Shown one piece after another: positions 28,110 through 38,746 of a stretch of 64,000 nt of DNA. The stretch comes from Trichomonas vaginalis G3. Its lineage: Eukaryota; Parabasalia; Trichomonadida; Trichomonadidae. The stretch is from contig NC_067205.1 in assembly GCF_026262505.1 (NCBI RefSeq), positions 19,527,645-19,591,644 of the forward strand, read 5' to 3'. Position 1 is the stretch's first letter. Each line of letters opens with the position of its first letter. Position numbers and translations under genes: made by a program. The notes below the pieces were generated by a model that saw only the letters and a program-made list of their open reading frames with translations, ran no database searches and had not been told where the DNA came from.

Positions 28110-28181
28110 TCGGTCATAGTGTAATGGTTATCATGTAAGATTGTCGTTCTTTTGATTCGGGTTCGATTCCCGGTGACCGAG
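28110..28181 (+). tRNA. tRNA-Asp (anticodon GUC)
   Basis: 72 nt. Acceptor stem TCGGTCA/TGACCGA is fully paired with discriminator G at 28181. D arm GTGTAATGGTTATCAT. The anticodon loop TTGTCGT is read as GUC (28143-28145), with a stem of four good pairs plus one T-T at its base. T arm TCGGG/CCCGG with loop TTCGATT, and B box GGTTCGATTCC. No intron. A run of seven T at 28182-28188 follows as a Pol III terminator. G73 fits Asp identity. Confidence 0.93.
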
Positions 28182-28188
28182 TTTTTTT
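28182..28188 (+). terminator. RNA polymerase III terminator
   Basis: Seven consecutive T directly after the discriminator base of tRNA-Asp. Confidence 0.8.
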
Positions 28189-28328
28189 CATTTTTGATTT
28201 TCACATCTAATCGTTTTTAGGCTTGTTCTGGGCAATTCTAAAATAAGCTCATCTCATGATGCTATTTTTAATGTCATTTATAATTCGACATTTTTATTCT
28301 AAATTTATGTGAAATCAAAAAGTGCCAA

Positions 28329-28958
28329 ATGACAGAGGAACATCCTTTGCAAAATACATGGACATTTTACTACTACGAGCGCCCAGCTAGTGCTGAAGAT
28401 TATCTTAAAAGCATTCATTCTATCGGATCATTCAACACATGCGAAAAATTCTGGAGTTTTTATTCTCATATGGTCAGACCAGACAAATTGAAGACTGATA
28501 TGGCTCTTCAAATGTTCAAAGAAGGATATAAGGCCATATGGGAAGATGAAGCTATTAAAAATGGTGGCCAAATAACGATTAGATTACAGAAAAAGCTATT
28601 TCCTTTCGTTTGGGAGAAGTTAGTTCTTAATATGATTGGCGAACAGATATCACAGTCAATAATTGGTGTTGTTGCTTCTTCAAAGCAGCGCGGTGATTCA
28701 ATCGAGTTGTGGATTGACTTCAAATCACAAGATCCAACAGAGAAAGAAGCAGAGAAGCTTGATATGATTAGAACACTGATCGAAAAATTAAATATTGCAG
28801 GTAAATTGAGGTTCAAATACACTGATTTCAGCCAATTCAAATCCGAAAATCCAGCTACACAAAAGAAATCCGAATTTTACATGCTCGATAACGGTGTTGT
28901 TAAACGTACTGAGTATATTAGCCTCAAGAAACCACAAACAACTCCTGAATCTCAATAA
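28329..28958 (+). CDS. eIF4E-family cap-binding protein, class II (4EHP-like)
   Basis: 209 residues. Binds the mRNA 5' cap. N-terminal HPLQNTWTFYYYERP matches the eIF4E start block; Tyr stands where class I proteins have the first cap-stacking Trp, as in the 4EHP/class II group. Further blocks are SIGSFNTCEKFWSFYSHM, the GGQITIRLQKK strand with KLFPFVWEKLVLNMIGEQ, and SIELWIDFKS; the C-terminal lobe is shortened. It may act as a translation repressor or an alternative cap binder in a parasite with capped mRNA. An initiator-like TCAAAAAG lies about ten bases before the ATG. Confidence 0.85.
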   Translation: MTEEHPLQNTWTFYYYERPASAEDYLKSIHSIGSFNTCEKFWSFYSHMVRPDKLKTDMALQMFKEGYKAIWEDEAIKNGGQITIRLQKKLFPFVWEKLVLNMIGEQISQSIIGVVASSKQRGDSIELWIDFKSQDPTEKEAEKLDMIRTLIEKLNIAGKLRFKYTDFSQFKSENPATQKKSEFYMLDNGVVKRTEYISLKKPQTTPESQ

Positions 28959-29177
28959 TTTTTTTCCGAAATTTGAAGTTTTTTCATATTTTTTGGAAAA
29001 AACTTGACATGTAAGATATGTCATGCAATTCTTAATATTTCTTTGTAAATTATACAGTATTATTTATTGTCATTGTTGATATCATTAATAAAATGTAGAT
29101 TTTCAATAAATCTATGCTTATATATTATAATAAATATACTAGTTTTTTTCATAGAAAGATATACATAACACTTTATT

Positions 29178-30692
29178 TTAATAGAAAGATTGCAAATACA
29201 TTTGGTTTTGAATATTTTCGTTTTGATACATACCAGGTTCATACATTGGTCGTCCATATCCACCTTGGTTCATGTATTGGTCTTCATAAACAGGTGGATA
29301 TTGGTCATATCCTTGTGGATTATAGTAAGCTTGGCCGCCAAACGATTCTTCTGGGTATTCCTTATTGAATATGCCATCAACAAGCTGTGTCGTTGTGAAA
29401 TCATCGTTTTGTACATATCTGTTATTGTTGTTTGTTTCAGGAGATTCAAAAAGTGACGAAAGGAACTTCCCGTCATCTTTTGACACCGAGACATTTTGGA
29501 AAGAGTTTGAATCAGAAGCGGATATGATATTTAATGTAGCAATAGTTGTGCCTATTACTGTCCATGTTGATAATATTTCTATTGATTTGCAAATTTGATA
29601 CGGAATACTAATATAAAACTGAATATCCTTCCCTAAAAATAGTAATGAAATTACTAAAAATAGAGAACGAAGCCACATCGCGTAACTTTCTTCAATTCTC
29701 TTCTGTTGACACTGCATTACTTTGTATAATGCTCGGATATAATATGTATAAACGAGGAATGCTACAAAAAATAGCATTAAGAATATGTATTTGAAATCGC
29801 TGCTTCGAAACATTTCGCATAAACAGCAGAAAATGGATAAGCAAATGGATAATCTTAAGGTTGTATTTTCTTTGAAGATAACTGGTAAAGGAACAAGAGG
29901 CCCAGCATCTTCTAGTATCTGAAATGAAAAGTAGCAGAAGAAACCAGGAAAGAATGAAGTTAATATCGGAGGAATAAAATTAATTGAAGAAATATTCAGC
30001 ATATCATAAGGGAAAATATAACCAATGCATGAGATAAAGAATGTGATATTCAGTAAATTATTTGTATTATAACTTTTCCGTAGATATATTCTAAAAACGC
30101 TAAAACCTACTATCAATAATGCAATACATGCAAAAGCAAGATGTATATACGAAAAATAGTATGTCGATAATGAAATACCACGAATTTGAATGAGAAATCC
30201 CGTGACTTCTTCTGGAATATTTTGAATTTTGAAGTAAATATCGTCTTTCAGTTTGGATAAGAGATAACTTTTCTTTAGAACAACTGTTGAGAATGCATTT
30301 GGACGGAGAAGAGTAACTTGTCTTGTAACGTTATTAATTTTATTGGAAATAGTATCATTATAAAATATCTTTACGTTGAAAGGTTTTGCTGGAGGAGATT
30401 GACATGTAAAATATAATGTCACATCGAAAAATTGAAATGTTTTTGGAATTTCATTTAACTTTATATCGAAAATATATGCACCATACACTGGTGGTGGTAT
30501 TACATTACTGATTTCAAACGATTGCTGCATTAATTTATCTGTGTATTGCGATATAATTAAGATTAATACTAATGAAGACAAAGGAACTAAAGCTTTTGCG
30601 ATGTAGTTATGTGGGCTTTGAGAAGAAGATGAAGACTTTGGTCTAACGAGAGATTGCTTCTCTTCAACTTTCTCACCCACACTTTGGTTCAT
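29178..30692 (-). CDS. Multi-pass membrane protein, Wntless/GOST-like layout
   Basis: 504 residues. An N-terminal polar region (Ser-rich) precedes a first membrane segment at ~33-53 (LVPLSSLVLILIISQY). About 120 residues of beta-rich lumenal domain follow, with N-glycosylation sequons (YNDTIS, NNVTRQ), then seven predicted membrane segments between ~180 and ~400 (for example LAFACIALLIVGFSVF and IFLMLFFVAFLVYTYY). The cytosolic tail of ~110 residues ends in a Tyr/Pro/Gln-rich stretch (YNPQGYDQYPPVYEDQ) with possible YxxPhi sorting signals. One anchor, a lumenal domain and seven helices is the Wntless/TMEM181/GOST plan, so a role in cargo sorting is possible; sequence identity was not established. 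Confidence 0.6.
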   Translation of the reverse strand: MNQSVGEKVEEKQSLVRPKSSSSSQSPHNYIAKALVPLSSLVLILIISQYTDKLMQQSFEISNVIPPPVYGAYIFDIKLNEIPKTFQFFDVTLYFTCQSPPAKPFNVKIFYNDTISNKINNVTRQVTLLRPNAFSTVVLKKSYLLSKLKDDIYFKIQNIPEEVTGFLIQIRGISLSTYYFSYIHLAFACIALLIVGFSVFRIYLRKSYNTNNLLNITFFISCIGYIFPYDMLNISSINFIPPILTSFFPGFFCYFSFQILEDAGPLVPLPVIFKENTTLRLSICLSIFCCLCEMFRSSDFKYIFLMLFFVAFLVYTYYIRALYKVMQCQQKRIEESYAMWLRSLFLVISLLFLGKDIQFYISIPYQICKSIEILSTWTVIGTTIATLNIISASDSNSFQNVSVSKDDGKFLSSLFESPETNNNNRYVQNDDFTTTQLVDGIFNKEYPEESFGGQAYYNPQGYDQYPPVYEDQYMNQGGYGRPMYEPGMYQNENIQNQMYLQSFY

Positions 30693-30777
30693 ATTAAATT
30701 TTCTTCAAAAAAATAGAAATGAATTTAAAAAGAATTAAAATTTACATAATACAAACCTTTATAAATTCTATAATAGA

Positions 30778-31884
30778 TTAATCTGACTCGCCATCTCCTA
30801 ATTCATCAAAGAAAGTATCTTTCTTCTTAGCAATGACTGGTAACTTTCCTTGTTTCTTCAGTTTCTTTTTCTTGTGGTCGGAAAGGAATTCTTCGTCTCT
30901 TTTTTCAGTAATATCCCAGACTTTTACCTCATTTGTGCTACTCCATGTTAATAAAAGCCCACCAGAGAGATCCATGCCATGAATATCTTTCTTATGAGCT
31001 TGCCATGCATAGATAAGATGGTTTGGATGCAAATCTTGGATGTAAACTGTTCCATTTTCTGCAGCAACGACAGCTCTGCATTTATTAGTCTTCAGAACAG
31101 AAACACCGACAAATGGACGTGTACTTTTCATCGAAGCTTCGCAAACAAAGTCAAGAGATGGATGTTTGGAGACATAAATCTTTGGTCGAGAAGATGCACA
31201 TATAAAGTACCTACAAAATGGATCATATGTAACAGATACGAAGTCATCATCTTCCTGTGCATAGTATTGACGTCTTTTAGGTCTATTAATTGTATAAAGA
31301 GATAAAACGCCATTACCGCTTGTAACACCAATGGTTTTATCATCAACAACTGCAATATCTGAAATATATTCTTTTTCATCATGGAATTTTTGAGTGCATT
31401 TGTCTTCTTCAATATTCCAAATTTTTAGGTGGCCTTCAGAATCACCAGTAGCAATAATTGTATCTGTAATGTACTTTGCAACTTCAATTGGTGAGTTATG
31501 AGCTTTAATCTTGGTATATTTGGCAGATTGATCTTCTATGTTATAAACAAAGAAGTTTCCTGCTTTATCAGCAATGAGTAAGTCTTGTCCTGTAATGTTA
31601 AATTGGAGTGATCTAACCGAATCTTTGCAAATTGATATTTGTTTTGGAATATCGTCGCCTTTTGTATAAACAAATATTGTAGTACCAACAGTTCCGATAG
31701 CCCATTTCTTTGTGGCCTCATGGATTGCGCCGCATGTGATTATATCATTTGTTTTTTTATCAAAAATCAAAGGAACTACCTCTCCCATTTTTGTCCGAAT
31801 AATTTCGTGAATTTCTTTGTTTCTTATATTCGCTGCAAAATTTTTTTTAATATGGCTCTTAAAAAAGTTGTATAAATCGTACAT
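30778..31884 (-). CDS. WD40 repeat protein, WDR55/Jip5-like
   Basis: 368 residues. One seven-bladed propeller; readable blades include ITCGAIHEATKKWAIGTVG, IIATGDSEGHLKIWNIEED and LLLTWSSTNEVKVWDITEK. The C-terminal tail is Lys-rich (KKKKLKKQGK) and ends in FFDELGDGESD, like the FF-x-x-L tails of WDR55/Jip5, nucleolar proteins acting in 60S ribosome formation. The N-terminal ~45 residues (MYDLYNFFKSHIKKNF) are an unusual helical extension. An initiator TCATTT lies on the minus strand at 31895-31900, just upstream. Confidence 0.7.
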   Translation of the reverse strand: MYDLYNFFKSHIKKNFAANIRNKEIHEIIRTKMGEVVPLIFDKKTNDIITCGAIHEATKKWAIGTVGTTIFVYTKGDDIPKQISICKDSVRSLQFNITGQDLLIADKAGNFFVYNIEDQSAKYTKIKAHNSPIEVAKYITDTIIATGDSEGHLKIWNIEEDKCTQKFHDEKEYISDIAVVDDKTIGVTSGNGVLSLYTINRPKRRQYYAQEDDDFVSVTYDPFCRYFICASSRPKIYVSKHPSLDFVCEASMKSTRPFVGVSVLKTNKCRAVVAAENGTVYIQDLHPNHLIYAWQAHKKDIHGMDLSGGLLLTWSSTNEVKVWDITEKRDEEFLSDHKKKKLKKQGKLPVIAKKKDTFFDELGDGESD

Positions 31885-32377
31885 TTTTGCAAAAAAATGA
31901 ACAAGAACTCAGCAACCAGACGAAGGAAAGCCAAGATTATCTTATGTTGATGTTGAAAAAGGTGTTCAACAAATTCAAGCGATATTGACAGGGAAACCAT
32001 CCGATTACTAATTTTCTAATGTTTATTAAACTAAAATATGTGACTCAAACAAATTTTTATGACATACAAAAACATTTTTAATAGAATGCAAAATACCTGA
32101 TGTTTGAAGCTCACATTTTTTGAAATTCATGATCATGATCAATAGCTACTTAAACTTACTTTATGTTACAATAGTTTTATATCTCCGAATGATTAATAAT
32201 TTACATGTGTGCATGTACAATCCCATCAAATTTTGAGCGTTAGGTATGAAGAATATGATACATTTCGGAGATATTATTTTCAAAATTATATTGAATTCTG
32301 GATTACTCGAGGAGTGAGAAAGATTAAAAAAAAAAGAATAACAATGTTAACCAAAATAATTATCCTATTGGATTATA
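31885..32377. other. Intergenic DNA with a coding-like remnant
   Basis: Contains the initiator of the WD40 gene, then a 36-codon plus-strand coding-like stretch at 31901-32011 (reads QQPDEGKPRLSYVDVEKG and ends GKPSDY) without an ATG in its frame. An ATG in another frame lies at 31897. It may be the end of a lost gene or a very small gene. The rest is AT-rich with nothing recognised. Confidence 0.35.
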
Positions 32378-33028
32378 TTACTTGGCTCCAATAGATATTA
32401 GAAAATTTCTTACATTATTCTTTGCAACTGAGAGTGCAGTACTCCCACTATTAGCCTTTGCTTCTTTATCTGCTCCAACAGAGATAAGATATTTAACAAC
32501 TTCAAGATGACCATTAGATGATGCCCGAATGAGTGGAGTATATCCATTATTAGTCTTTGCTTCTTTATCTGCTCCAACAGAGATAAGATATTGAACAACT
32601 TCAAGATGACCATTATATGATGCAGAATTGAGTGGAGTATATCCATTATTAGTTTTTGCTTCTTTATCTGCTCCAACAGAGATAAGATATTTAACAACTT
32701 CAAGATGACCATTAGATGATGCCCGAATGAGTGGAGTATATCCATATTTATCCTTTGCTTCTTTATCAGAGTCACATTCAATAAGTGATTTGACAAGATT
32801 AAGATTTCCTTTTTTACTTGCAACATGAAGTACATTCTCTTGATACTTTTTTGTCTTTTTTAACCAAAGTCCTTCTTCGCAAGCCTTTAAAATCATTTCT
32901 CGATTGCCTTCAGATGAAAGTTCTTCAAAGAATTTGTAAACACTATCAAAATTATCAGTTTCCTTAAGTGATGAGATTTTTGTTAAAAATTCTCTAGAAA
33001 AGCTGTGAGATTCATTAATTCTAGTGGC

Positions 33029-33031
<3 letters not shown>
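32378..33031 (-). pseudogene. Ankyrin repeat gene, 5' end lost at Polinton copy B
   Basis: Host gene fragment of about 215 codons. It keeps the pre-repeat region (DNFDSVYKFFEELSSEGN, similar to FNSVYTFLDALAGCGD in the intact paralogue at 19543), an initial divergent repeat (ENVLHVASKKGNLNLVKSL), three nearly identical ankyrin repeats (NGYTPLIRASSNGHLEVVKY) and the usual final half repeat ending NFLISIGAK. The open frame runs straight into the poly(A) of the element, so the start and N-terminal domain are missing. The other flank of the element shows no sign of them. Confidence 0.8.
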
Positions 33032-33081
<50 letters not shown>

Positions 33082-33130
33082 TAGTGGGGCTTCCAGGCAC
33101 TTCGTGCCTTCTAGCCCCGAAGATGTTTAG
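33032..33130. repeat. Left terminal inverted repeat of copy B
   Basis: 48 A residues (33032-33079), then GGTAGT, the hairpin (33086-33118) and GAAGATGTTTAG. Inverse match to the right end at 57794-57867. In this copy the hairpin has pairs where other copies have G-T wobbles. Confidence 0.88.
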
Positions 33131-33808
33131 AATATGAGAGAGGTCCTATAAACCGGAGAAAGTGTCATATAAACATCTGTCATTTTACTCAGAATTTTAT
33201 ACAGAATTCGGCAAAAATATATTTTAGGGTAGAAGGGTATATCTAACCTCTTTTCTAACCTCATTTCTAACCTCTTGAATTTTCATGAATTTTCATGAAA
33301 TTTACACCAAAAATAATGTTTAGGTGAAGAGGTGAGATTTCACCTGTTTTTTCACCTCATTTCTCACCTCTTGAATTTTCATGAAATTTACACCAAAAAT
33401 ATATTTTAGGTGAAGAGGTGAGATTTCACCTGTTTTTTCACCTAATTTTTCACCCTCTTGAATTTTACACCAAAAATATACTACTAGGGTCATTTACGAA
33501 GAAGTCTTAACAAAGTCTTTACGAAGAAGTCTTGACAAAACATAGACAAGAAAGTTCATGAGAAATTAGATGAAGAAGTCTTAACAAAGTCTTTACGAAG
33601 AAATTCATGAAAATTCAAGAGGTGAGAAATGAGGTGAAAAAAGAGGTGAAATCTCACCTCTTCACCTAAAATATATTTTTGGTCATTTACGAAGAAGTCT
33701 TAACAAAGTCTTTACGAAGAAGTCTTGACAAAGTCTTTACGAAGAAGTCTTAACAAAGTCTTTACGAAGAAGTCACAATAAACATCTGTCAAAAACCGCT
33801 TTTTAACT
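33131..33808. repeat. Left subterminal repeat complex of copy B
   Basis: No gene. In order: a 40-bp fragment of the methyltransferase 3' end (33131-33172, with GGTCCTATAAACCGG); four iteron blocks (about 33208-33300, 33300-33380, 33385-33480, 33600-33690) with words TAACCTC and CACCTC and palindrome GGTGAGATTTCACC; 25-bp repeats of the TTTACGAAGAAGTCTTAACA type (33486-33600, 33690-33775); and a ~37-bp fragment of the copy B KilA-N gene (about 33541-33578), which recurs inverted at the other end. Confidence 0.7.
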
Positions 33809-33814
33809 TCACTT
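33809..33814 (+). promoter_or_regulatory. Host-type initiator before the first element gene
   Basis: TCACTT, four bases before ATG at 33818. It matches the T. vaginalis initiator and is conserved in copy C (59775-59780), so this gene may be read by the host machinery from a host-like start. Confidence 0.5.
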
Positions 33815-33817
33815 AAA

Positions 33818-36800
33818 ATGCCACGTAAGCTACGTAAGAATATACGTAAGAGGAAGAGAGCATTGAAACATCCAATAGTAAGACTAACACCACAACAACA
33901 GTTGCAACAACAAATGCTGAATGACCCCACTATGTTGCAACAAATGTCAAGCAATCCTATGCTTTTAAACCGAGTTCTTGGTGCACAGAGTGGAGGTTTA
34001 AGAGCGGCACTTTTAGCGAAAATGGCAGGCTATGGTGGAGCTGCAGACGGAACAGCCTATAACCCTCAAAGTCAAATGAATTTGAGTTCACTCAAAAATC
34101 AAATAACAGATGTCAAAAAGTCAAACATAGACATACAGAAGCAAATAAGTGAAAACGAAAAGAAACTAGAATATGACAGACACACAAAGAAACTCAATGA
34201 GTTAAACGTAGAGAAAAAGAAGAAAGAAGAACAACTGAAAGAACTAAGTACAGAGGAATATGCGAAAAAAGTGTCAGAAAAAGCAGCAGAAGTAGCAAAA
34301 ATGGAACAAGATGTCATAAATTTGAAAAACCATACTACTCAATATAAAGTACTGAAAGATGAAGAAATAAAACAAAAAGCCCTGAAGACATATATGGATA
34401 GCGATGAGTATAAAAAAGAAGTTGAAGCAAATGTAAAGGCAGAAAAACTTTTACAGTTGCAAAACCAAACCGTACAGTATGAAAACTTAGCACAAGAAAG
34501 TAAAAATAACGACGCAGCCATGCAAAAGGCAATGAAAAGCGCAGAATATATAAAAGCTAACAATGACTGGTTAGATGCCCAAGCCAACGCTAAAGCAGCC
34601 CAACTCATAGGGTCAATAAGGACAAAAATACAAGCGGATGAAGACAGTTCAAATGAAGCTTTAACAAATGCTGACTTTAAGAACGCCTTCGAAGCTCTTC
34701 ATAGTAAGGTGAAACAAGTGAACGACTTCTCATCTGGAAAGAAACTGAAGTCTGAAGGTTTCGACAAAGAGTTAAAAGAAGTAGCACAAAATATGACGAA
34801 AATAACAGATGCAGCAACGAGACAGGCAGTTCAAAGTGCCTATGACGCCGTTAGAGCAACTGTTGTGGAAAGTCAAGAAAAAGAGTTACAACAGACCAAA
34901 ACAGACCTAGTAAATGCTTTCTTAAAAACGAAAAGTCAGGTAGGACATTATGCTGCAGATGGAACATATGTGCCAGCTGGTGGAACTTATATACCACCAA
35001 ACCCTCCAAGAGAAGCACCTGCACCAGGACTACCTAAAACATTTACATCGTCACATGGACACAGACACAGGCATGCACCAAAACCAACACAACAACCAAC
35101 AGTTCAAAACCCTGCACAACAACCACCTCCACAACCAGCACAACAACCAACAGTTCAAAACCCTGCACAACAACCAACAGTTCAAAACCCTGCACAACAA
35201 CCAACAGTTCAAAACCCTGCACAACAACCACCTCCACAACAGAGCAAGGACATAAAAGAAGTAGAGAAACAAGGAAACCAAGAATTCTTAAAAATGCTTA
35301 AAGAAGAGTGTTGGTTTCCCAGATACTGTTGACTTTAGTGACAGATATAAAGAAGCTATTGGAAAGTTCAAGGATGGAAATACTGACCCGAACCTATTTA
35401 GCTTTATGCTCAGCACCAAAAACGGATATAATCTCAAACCTGGAAAATACAAGCTCGCTAAGGGATATGATTTAATAGCATATCATCCAAATGACATGAA
35501 CGAATTTACTCCGAGATATTTGATGTCAGAGCTAAATGACAATTCAACTTTCGTCATGAAACGCGTAAAAAATAGAGACGGAACGAAAGAACAAAAGCTT
35601 ATGAATGCGGATGACGTAGATAGGGAAATTGTTAAAAACGGTCTCGGAATATATGAAATGCCAGCAGATGAGGTACAAGAAACTCCACAGGAAGAATAGT
35701 TCAGATTACAACCAGACATGGAAGAAATAGTTCAGCAACAACAGCTAGAAGAGCCTGAAGGAAACGAACAAGTCCTTCCTTTGGAAACTAACTTCACAGA
35801 ACTAGATGAAGATTTGGAACAGCCGAAAATCTTGACCCTCAACAGAGGTATGCGGAGAATATGGAATATTTCCAAGAGTCTAAAAAAAATTCGGCTGACA
35901 TAGTAGAAGAATATCGAAAAATGTTTGCCGACATACAAAAGACTCCAACACCAGATGAAAATATTCAGCATAGAATGAAAGTACTGAAAGAAAATGTACA
36001 CAAATACAACAACCCTTTTACTTACGAGCATTTAACGTTCAATCTTCGGATGAACTCGGTGAAAATAAAAGGTTAAATTTCAAGAAAACATATAGAAATG
36101 AAACATTGTTTAAAGTTCATTCAGAACCTAACCAAGATGGAAACAAACCTACTTTTGTTTCTGCAGACGATGGAACTACAATGAGATGGGTCATAAAGCT
36201 AATCCAGATAGGTGGTTCATAAACTTACAACCACAATTCCAAGAAGTTGTAGACGCAATGGAAGTCAATGGTGAACCAGATATAGCTGGTATTTTCAGCG
36301 CGGCTTTAATGCCATTGAAAGATATGAAACATGCAGATATTTTGGACCAGTATGAAATGAACATGGCTGATGGAAATATAACACCTGACGTTCTAAAACA
36401 TTTATCTCAAAGAACTACACAGAACCATAGAGATGGTATATTTGGTGAAGAGTTTAGAAAGAAAGTTAGGGAGGGCGAAGGAAGAGAACCTATTGTACAT
36501 GACCTTGCAAACGAAAGTTTACAAAATGTCATAAAAACTTACTTTGCAGACAATGAAATGAGAAGGGATGAATATTTAAGAAAACTCAAATGGACAGTAC
36601 CAAATGAAATGTTAGTATTGAAAAACATGTTCCTTGACAAAATAAAACCAACTACAGAAATAAACGACGCAAGACTGAAAGATTGGGTAAAAGCTTTCCC
36701 ATTCACAAAAGATATAGTTGGTAACATGGAAAGAAAACCAGAATGGCTACAAAAACATATATTTGGAAACGAGCTTATTCCATATGGACAGGCACTGTTT

Positions 36801-37078
36801 GAAGAGCTTGAACCAGAAACTCAGGAAAGAGTCATGCAAACAATACGCAAAGACTCAAATACAGACTATGACAAACTCTTTCTAGGATATAGGTTACCTG
36901 AGATGGGCGACCAGAGCCAAAAGCAAAAAGGACATGGGAAATTTGCAACATACTAGATGAACATAATGCAAAGATGCAACAACTTCAAGCAGAGGGCAAT
37001 GAAGGAAAAAGAAGAGTTAAAAACTCAGTCAGGAAGAAAGTAAAGCTTGGTCCACGTGGGTTCTATTATGACATATAA
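33818..37078 (+). pseudogene. Large basic/Gln-rich Polinton protein, broken
   Basis: Region for a protein of ~1090 residues. Very basic N-terminus (RKNIRKRKRALKHP), Gln/Met-rich stretch (QQQLQQQMLNDPTML), long coiled coil, a Pro/Gln repeat zone (QQPTVQNPAQ units, more of them here than in copy C), then a compact C-terminal domain with RWFINLQPQFQEVVDAM and WLQKHIFGNELIPYGQ. Function unknown; size and position before the capsid gene suggest an internal virion or assembly protein (inference). Confidence 0.55.
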
Positions 37079-37110
37079 ATCCAACTATTCTATATTTTTA
37101 CTCATATGAA

Positions 37111-38720
37111 ATGTACGCCGCTCAGAATATAACGCCAACAGTTTTGGATGCCTATGAATGGAAATGTTTCCGAATGGTATAACGAATGCGACAATGCCAT
37201 TAGAAGGTCAGAAATAGTTCCTGGAACTTACGAATATACAACTGCTGTTTCTTATGGAAATGTAGGTGAGTTTGGAGAAGGTTCTTCAACAACAGTAGAT
37301 ATTGCTTGCGACAGGTTTCATATTATTTCTATTGACAACTCATTCTTATACGTGGAACAAGACATTGAAATTAAAACCTTCTGCCAAGTTGTCTGACAAG
37401 AAAGGTTGCAATGGAATTTTCTATGTCGGATACCAATATGCTCCAGAAGTTTTCATGGGATATAAGATATATTCTAACTCTGACTTAGTTCAAACAGTAA
37501 CATGGGCAAACTATGAATGGTTCGCTTTAGAAAACTCAGTACAACCACAAGCTAGAGAACAAAACAGACCAGTATGCAAACTATTGAGAAAATAAGAAGA
37601 CTTGACCCTAACGTTCCAGGAGTTTATGTTAACCTTTCTGGACAAACTGCAGCAGCAGTAACCAAAGTAAAACTGAAACTTAGAGTTCCTTTGTCATCTT
37701 TCCTCATCTTCAGGTTTTTAAGATACTTGCCAAACTGGGCAGGAAAAATTTCTATCGAACTTACTCCAAGCAAAAATAACTTAGTCATTGCACCAACACA
37801 AGACCCATTCACTCTTACAGAAGTAGTGGGAACAAATAAAATGTCATTCGCCGACTTTTGCAAAAACAAAGTTGACTTAGACTTTGGTTTCTCAAACCTC
37901 AACACTGAAGTAAACTATTATTTCAATGCTGCTGGAGATGCTTGGGACCCAGTTAAGTTTCACATGCGAAAAATTTGAATGCAAGAGAATAGAAAGCAGA
38001 CTTGCAGTCTATATGTTGGACCCAGATATTTCAAATGCTTTAGCTGCCAAATATATTGCAGTTCCACTTATGTTCCCTATACACAAATATCTGTCAAAGA
38101 CTTTGCAGGTGAAGTTGGAAACCAAAGTGCTGACCCAGGTGCAAGAACAGATATTGCTTTAACAACTGCAATGAAACATGCAGATACTATGTTTGTACTG
38201 TTCAGACGAACTATAAATGACTATTCTTGTTTCTACAACCCTGGTATTAAATATCATATAAACATAGATGGCAAATACTATCCAAGAGAAGAATATTCTA
38301 CAGTTGAGGATATGAGGTCATACAACTTGACATTAGATGCTATGAACTTTAACAACAACTTCACAACAACCATTAACCCTGAAATGCAAAGTTCTATTAT
38401 GCCATATGTGAAAGTATGGACTCATACAGGAGGTCAAAAAACTCAATATACAAATGGAGACCGTTCAAACTTTTGGCTTGGCATTCCATTTGCTGACTCA
38501 GAAGACTTTATGGGTGGTATTTCAACTGTTGGTACAGTTCAAATACAATAACTGGTGACAGAGACGGTCCAGATGAACTGAGAGCAAAGAAGTTTACAAA
38601 ACCAATAGCACTTTTCACGGAAGATGCTCTTTTGAAGATTCGTTCGATGAAACCTGCTGGGGCTCCTCAGATTGGTATAACGACAGCTTCCATCGAGCAG
38701 ATTTTGCAGCAGGTCAGTAA
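37111..38720 (+). pseudogene. Major capsid protein (probable double jelly roll), broken
   Basis: About 535 residues in length. Start MYAAQNITPTVLDAM; beta-rich blocks include FHIISIDNSFLYVEQD, WAGKISIELTPSKN and FGFSNLNTEVNYYFNA. Length and beta-rich composition fit Polinton major capsid proteins, and the minor capsid gene lies 1 kb downstream. The assignment is structural inference. Confidence 0.6.
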
Positions 38721-38746
38721 GTTGTTCTTGAACTGACTTCTCTCCG

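Noticed and set aside
19543-31884. Spliceosomal introns in host genes
   Set aside because: All host genes called here are open from start to stop, and I saw no trichomonad-type branch/3' site (ACTAACACACAG).
32410-32835. 141-residue minus-strand frame with a 33-residue repeat
   Set aside because: It is the ankyrin repeats read in the wrong frame.
33032-33079. Poly(A) tail of a retroposon inserted in the ankyrin gene
   Set aside because: The A run continues into the hairpin terminal repeat, and the other end has the inverse T run, so it belongs to the Polinton terminus.
35043-35281. Val/Leu/Trp-rich minus-strand frames in the large Gln-rich gene
   Set aside because: They are the complement of the Pro/Gln repeat zone and have no independent support.
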